Of a stretch of DNA of 64,000 bases, positions 61,696 through 64,000 are shown in pieces. The stretch is taken from contig NZ_CAMFHZ010000019.1 in assembly GCF_945952435.1 (NCBI RefSeq), positions 1 through 64,000 on the forward strand. Direction: 5' to 3'. A program made the translations under genes and the position numbers. Source of the stretch: an uncultured Microbacterium sp. (GTDB taxonomy: Bacteria; Actinomycetota; Actinomycetes; Actinomycetales; Microbacteriaceae). Every line of letters begins with the position of its first letter. The first letter of the stretch is position 1. The notes under the pieces are model-generated. The model saw nothing but the letters and a program-made list of their open reading frames with translations, did no database searches and was not told the DNA's origin.

Positions 61696-62592
61696 ATGAC
61701 CAATCGGGATAGCGCCGCCGCGGCACCCCCGGCGGCCGCCGCGGGCGGCCCCGCGGGCCTGCGATGCGAGGGCCTGGTGCTGCATCACGGGCGCACGCCG
61801 ACCGTCCACGACTTCTCCCTCACGCTGCGTGCGGGAGAAGTCACCGCGCTCATCGGGCCGAACGGCAGCGGCAAGTCGACGGCCCTGCGGGCGATCGCCC
61901 GGCTGCACCGGCCGCAGGCGGGAACCGTCCGGATCCACGCCGGCACGGACGAGCAGGATGCCGCCGCGCTCACGGCCAGGGAGTTCGCGCGCACGGTCGC
62001 GATGCTCTCGCAGTCGCGGCCGCACCCCTCCGGGCTGCACGTGCGCGACGTGGTCGCGTTCGGCCGCCACCCGCATCGCGGACGGTTCGCCGGACTCGGA
62101 TCCGAGGACCGGATCGCGATCGACGACGCCCTGACCCTGACCGGGCTCGCCGAGATGGGGCGGCACGCGGTCGACGAGCTCTCCGGCGGCGAGCTGCAGC
62201 GCGTCTGGCTCGCCACCGCGCTCGCGCAGAGCACGCCGATCCTGCTGCTCGACGAGCCCACGAACCATCTCGACCTGCGCTATCAGATCGAGACGCTCGA
62301 TCTCATCCGCGACCTCGCCGACGCGGGGACCGCCGTGGGGGTGGTCCTGCACGACCTCGACCATGCGGCCCTCGTCGCGGATCGGGTCGTGCTGCTGCAC
62401 GAGGGACGCATCCGGGCCCAGGGCGCGCCCGTCGACGTGCTCACCTCCGCGAACCTCTCCGCGGCCTACGGACTGGAGATCGACACCGTGACCGACGCGG
62501 ACGGCCGGGTGCACGTGCGGCCCCGCGGGCGCCACGCCACGCCCCGCGCCGGCCGGCGCCCGGTTCCCGTGCCCGTGCCCATGCCCGCCTGA
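61696..62592 (+). CDS. iron-siderophore ABC transporter ATPase (FepC/FecE family)
   Basis: A 298-residue ABC ATPase. GPNGSGKST is Walker A, LSGGELQRVWLATALAQ the signature, ILLLDEPTNHLD Walker B, and LHDLDHAALVAD the switch histidine region. The AFGRHPHRGRF motif is typical of FecE/FhuC-type ATPases. A 24-residue Ala/Pro-rich N-terminus and a Pro/Arg/Val tail are extra. ATG 61696 follows TAGGCT by 8 nt. The binding protein and permease follow in the same direction, giving a complete importer. Confidence 0.9.
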   Translation: MTNRDSAAAAPPAAAAGGPAGLRCEGLVLHHGRTPTVHDFSLTLRAGEVTALIGPNGSGKSTALRAIARLHRPQAGTVRIHAGTDEQDAAALTAREFARTVAMLSQSRPHPSGLHVRDVVAFGRHPHRGRFAGLGSEDRIAIDDALTLTGLAEMGRHAVDELSGGELQRVWLATALAQSTPILLLDEPTNHLDLRYQIETLDLIRDLADAGTAVGVVLHDLDHAALVADRVVLLHEGRIRAQGAPVDVLTSANLSAAYGLEIDTVTDADGRVHVRPRGRHATPRAGRRPVPVPVPMPA

Positions 62593-62720
62593 TCCTCCCC
62601 GGCCACGGGGGATACGCAAGGGCGTCGTCGCCCGGGCTCCCGTCCCCCTGTATCCGTGCGATCGCCGGCGCCCGCCCGATCCAGCCCCCCAACCCCCTTC
62701 CCCCTTCATCCAGGAGAACC

Positions 62721-63749
62721 ATGCGCAAGCCCCTTGTCGTCCTCTCGCTGCTCGCCGCCGCGACCGTCGCCCTCGCCGGCTGCGGCACCACGTCCGTCTC
62801 CCCCTCCGCCTCCGGATCCGCGCCCGCCGCGAGCGGATCCGGCTGCGCGACCGACGCGACCAAGACCGCCACCGGCCCCGTGACCCTCACCGACGGACTC
62901 GGGCAGAAGGTCACGCTCGACGCGCCCGCGAAGCGCATCGCCGTGCTGGAGTGGCAGCAGGTCGAGGACGCGCTGACCCTGTGCGTGACGCCGGTCGCCG
63001 TGGCCGATGCCGACGGGTTCCGCACCTGGGACACCGCGGAGAAGCTGCCGAAGGACGTCAAGAGCGTCGGCACCCGCCAGGAGCCGAACCTGGACGCGCT
63101 GTTCCAGACGAAGCCCGATCTCGTGATCGTCGAGGCGCAGACCCGAGACGACGCCATCATCACCCAGCTGAAGAAGTACGACGTGCCGGTGCTGGCCACG
63201 ATCGGCGCGAAGGCCTCCGACCCGATCGGTCAGACCCTGGAGACGTTCGACCTCATCGCGAAGGCCACGGGGCGCACCGAGCGGGCCGAGAAGGTCGTGG
63301 CCGACATGCGGGATCACCTCGACGATGCCAAGGCCCGGCTCGCCGCCGCGAAGCCGGCGAACACCGATTTCGTGTTCTTCGACGGGTGGGTCGACGGCGG
63401 CGCGGTGTCCCTCCGACCGTTCGGGACCGGCTCGCTGATCGGAGCGATCGGCAGCGAGCTCGGCCTGACGAACGTGTGGAAGGGCGAGACCGATCCCGCC
63501 TACGGTCTGGGCCAGACGGACATCGAGGGGATGACCGCAGTGGGTTCGGCGACCCTGCTGCACACGGGCACGAAGGACACCACGGGCGACGACTTCCTCG
63601 CCGCGGCCGAGAAGAACCCGACCTGGGCCTCCATCCCCGCGGTGAAGGAGAAGCGGATCCACGCGTTCCCGGCCGGCATCTGGACGTTCGGCGGCCCGCG
63701 TTCGATCGAGCAGATCGCCGATGCCTACGTCTCCACGATGAGCAAGTGA
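62721..63749 (+). CDS. iron-siderophore ABC transporter substrate-binding lipoprotein
   Basis: A 342-residue lipoprotein binding ferric siderophores. A signal peptide ends in VALAGC, with Cys21 as the lipidation site, followed by a Ser/Ala linker. The mature FepB/FecB-like fold shows IAVLEWQQVEDALTLCVTPVAVAD, EPNLDALFQTKPDLVI and PAVKEKRIHAFPAGIWTFGG. AGGAGA precedes the ATG by 5 nt. A 128-nt gap from the ATPase gene includes a possible hairpin GGGCG-TCGT-CGCCC (62620-62633) that may lower readthrough. The specific siderophore is unknown. Confidence 0.9.
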   Translation: MRKPLVVLSLLAAATVALAGCGTTSVSPSASGSAPAASGSGCATDATKTATGPVTLTDGLGQKVTLDAPAKRIAVLEWQQVEDALTLCVTPVAVADADGFRTWDTAEKLPKDVKSVGTRQEPNLDALFQTKPDLVIVEAQTRDDAIITQLKKYDVPVLATIGAKASDPIGQTLETFDLIAKATGRTERAEKVVADMRDHLDDAKARLAAAKPANTDFVFFDGWVDGGAVSLRPFGTGSLIGAIGSELGLTNVWKGETDPAYGLGQTDIEGMTAVGSATLLHTGTKDTTGDDFLAAAEKNPTWASIPAVKEKRIHAFPAGIWTFGGPRSIEQIADAYVSTMSK

Positions 63750-63759
63750 GCGACCGGCG

Positions 63760-64000
63760 ATGAGTCTCACCGACGCGGGAGCGCGTCCCGACGCGTCGTC
63801 GGAGGCGGGATCCGGATCCGCGACGGGGCCGGCCCGGCCGCCCGTCGCGGCAGCCGGACGCCTCGCCCCCGCGCTCGGTGTGCTCGTCGCCCTCGCGGTC
63901 GTGCTCGTCGCGACCGCCGGATGGCACCTCACGCAGGGCACGAGCGATGCGGCCTGGACCGATCCCGCCGTGCTCCTCGGGTCGCGTCTTCCCCGGCTCG
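63760..64000 (+). CDS. iron-siderophore ABC transporter permease (partial, FecCD family)
   Basis: The first 80 residues of a gene cut by the window end. A polar N-terminus (about 30 residues, Ala/Pro/Ser) precedes a hydrophobic helix (LAPALGVLVALAVVLVATAGWHL), then a loop ending LLGSRLPRL, which is the usual start of FecCD-type permeases. It begins 10 nt after the binding-protein stop. The rest and any second permease lie outside the window. Confidence 0.82.
   Translation, partial: MSLTDAGARPDASSEAGSGSATGPARPPVAAAGRLAPALGVLVALAVVLVATAGWHLTQGTSDAAWTDPAVLLGSRLPRL

Overview
The window reads as a high-GC (about 70% by eye) Gram-positive chromosome of the Microbacteriaceae type, Microbacterium or a near relative. 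The grounds are near-exclusive G/C third codon positions, many leaderless starts with an nAnnnT box 6-7 nt upstream, a DtxR/IdeR-type iron box, a full-length PurL, a PadR regulator beside a UbiB-like kinase, and HelY, FUSC and protealysin-type genes. Genes are dense on both strands. No rRNA, tRNA, CRISPR array, insertion sequence or prophage is visible. Layout: 51-8561 is an amine and beta-amino-acid catabolic block: aminobutyraldehyde dehydrogenase with a divergent Lrp regulator, a PuuB-like flavin oxidase coupled to a cupin, then a PucR regulator divergent from methylmalonate/malonate-semialdehyde dehydrogenase and a class III aminotransferase. 8562-9317 is a gene-free repeat island. 9318-11693 holds a histidine-phosphatase-like protein, an AI-2E family exporter and a chorismate mutase. 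11882-16646 is a tightly coupled sugar operon (SIS isomerase, ROK kinase, PfkB kinase, class II aldolase, DeoR regulator) resembling an amino-sugar/tagatose-phosphate route. 16711-19945 carries a DUF5107/TPR protein and an RsmC-like methyltransferase. 20243-23437 is a glycine betaine/proline ABC transporter (ProV-ProW-ProX order) behind a long leader. 23605-28401 is a minus-strand run: Gfo/Idh oxidoreductase, membrane-anchored unknown, DksA/TraR-type zinc protein, a 48-residue membrane microprotein and purL. 28586-32894 has an amino-acid permease, then a lipoprotein and a PKD-like secreted protein with a distinctly low-GC core, then a membrane NERD protein. 33235-36204 is a pantothenate operon (DUF2520 Rossmann protein, panC, panD, panB) behind an AT-rich leader. 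36391-41606 contains a GlxA-type regulator with a divergent 71-residue gene, RNase H, and a PadR regulator coupled to a UbiB-like kinase. 41698-45170 has an ArsR/SRPBCC pair with a palindromic operator over the start codon, then membrane and acidic unknowns. 45379-47014 is a protealysin-type M4 protease with its emfourin-type inhibitor. 47133-50986 has GyrI-like and AraC genes and a HelY-type helicase. 51146-56612 has DeoD, a GlsB/YeaQ membrane protein, a GH35 beta-galactosidase, a FUSC protein and two small genes. 56717-60806 has a large LuxR (LAL) regulator and a VanZ-RDD protein. 60773-64000 is a siderophore-iron locus (SIP reductase, ABC ATPase, binding lipoprotein, permease cut by the window end) with one IdeR-type box in a 29-bp divergent promoter. 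Three window-wide patterns stand out. First, first genes of transcripts repeatedly start 6-7 nt after an nAnnnT box, implying many leaderless mRNAs. Second, operon-internal genes nearly all overlap by ATGA, GTGA or TGATG. Third, the palindrome GGATCC is iterated about 140 times by hand count, roughly six times the compositional expectation, recalling the HIP1 phenomenon of cyanobacteria.
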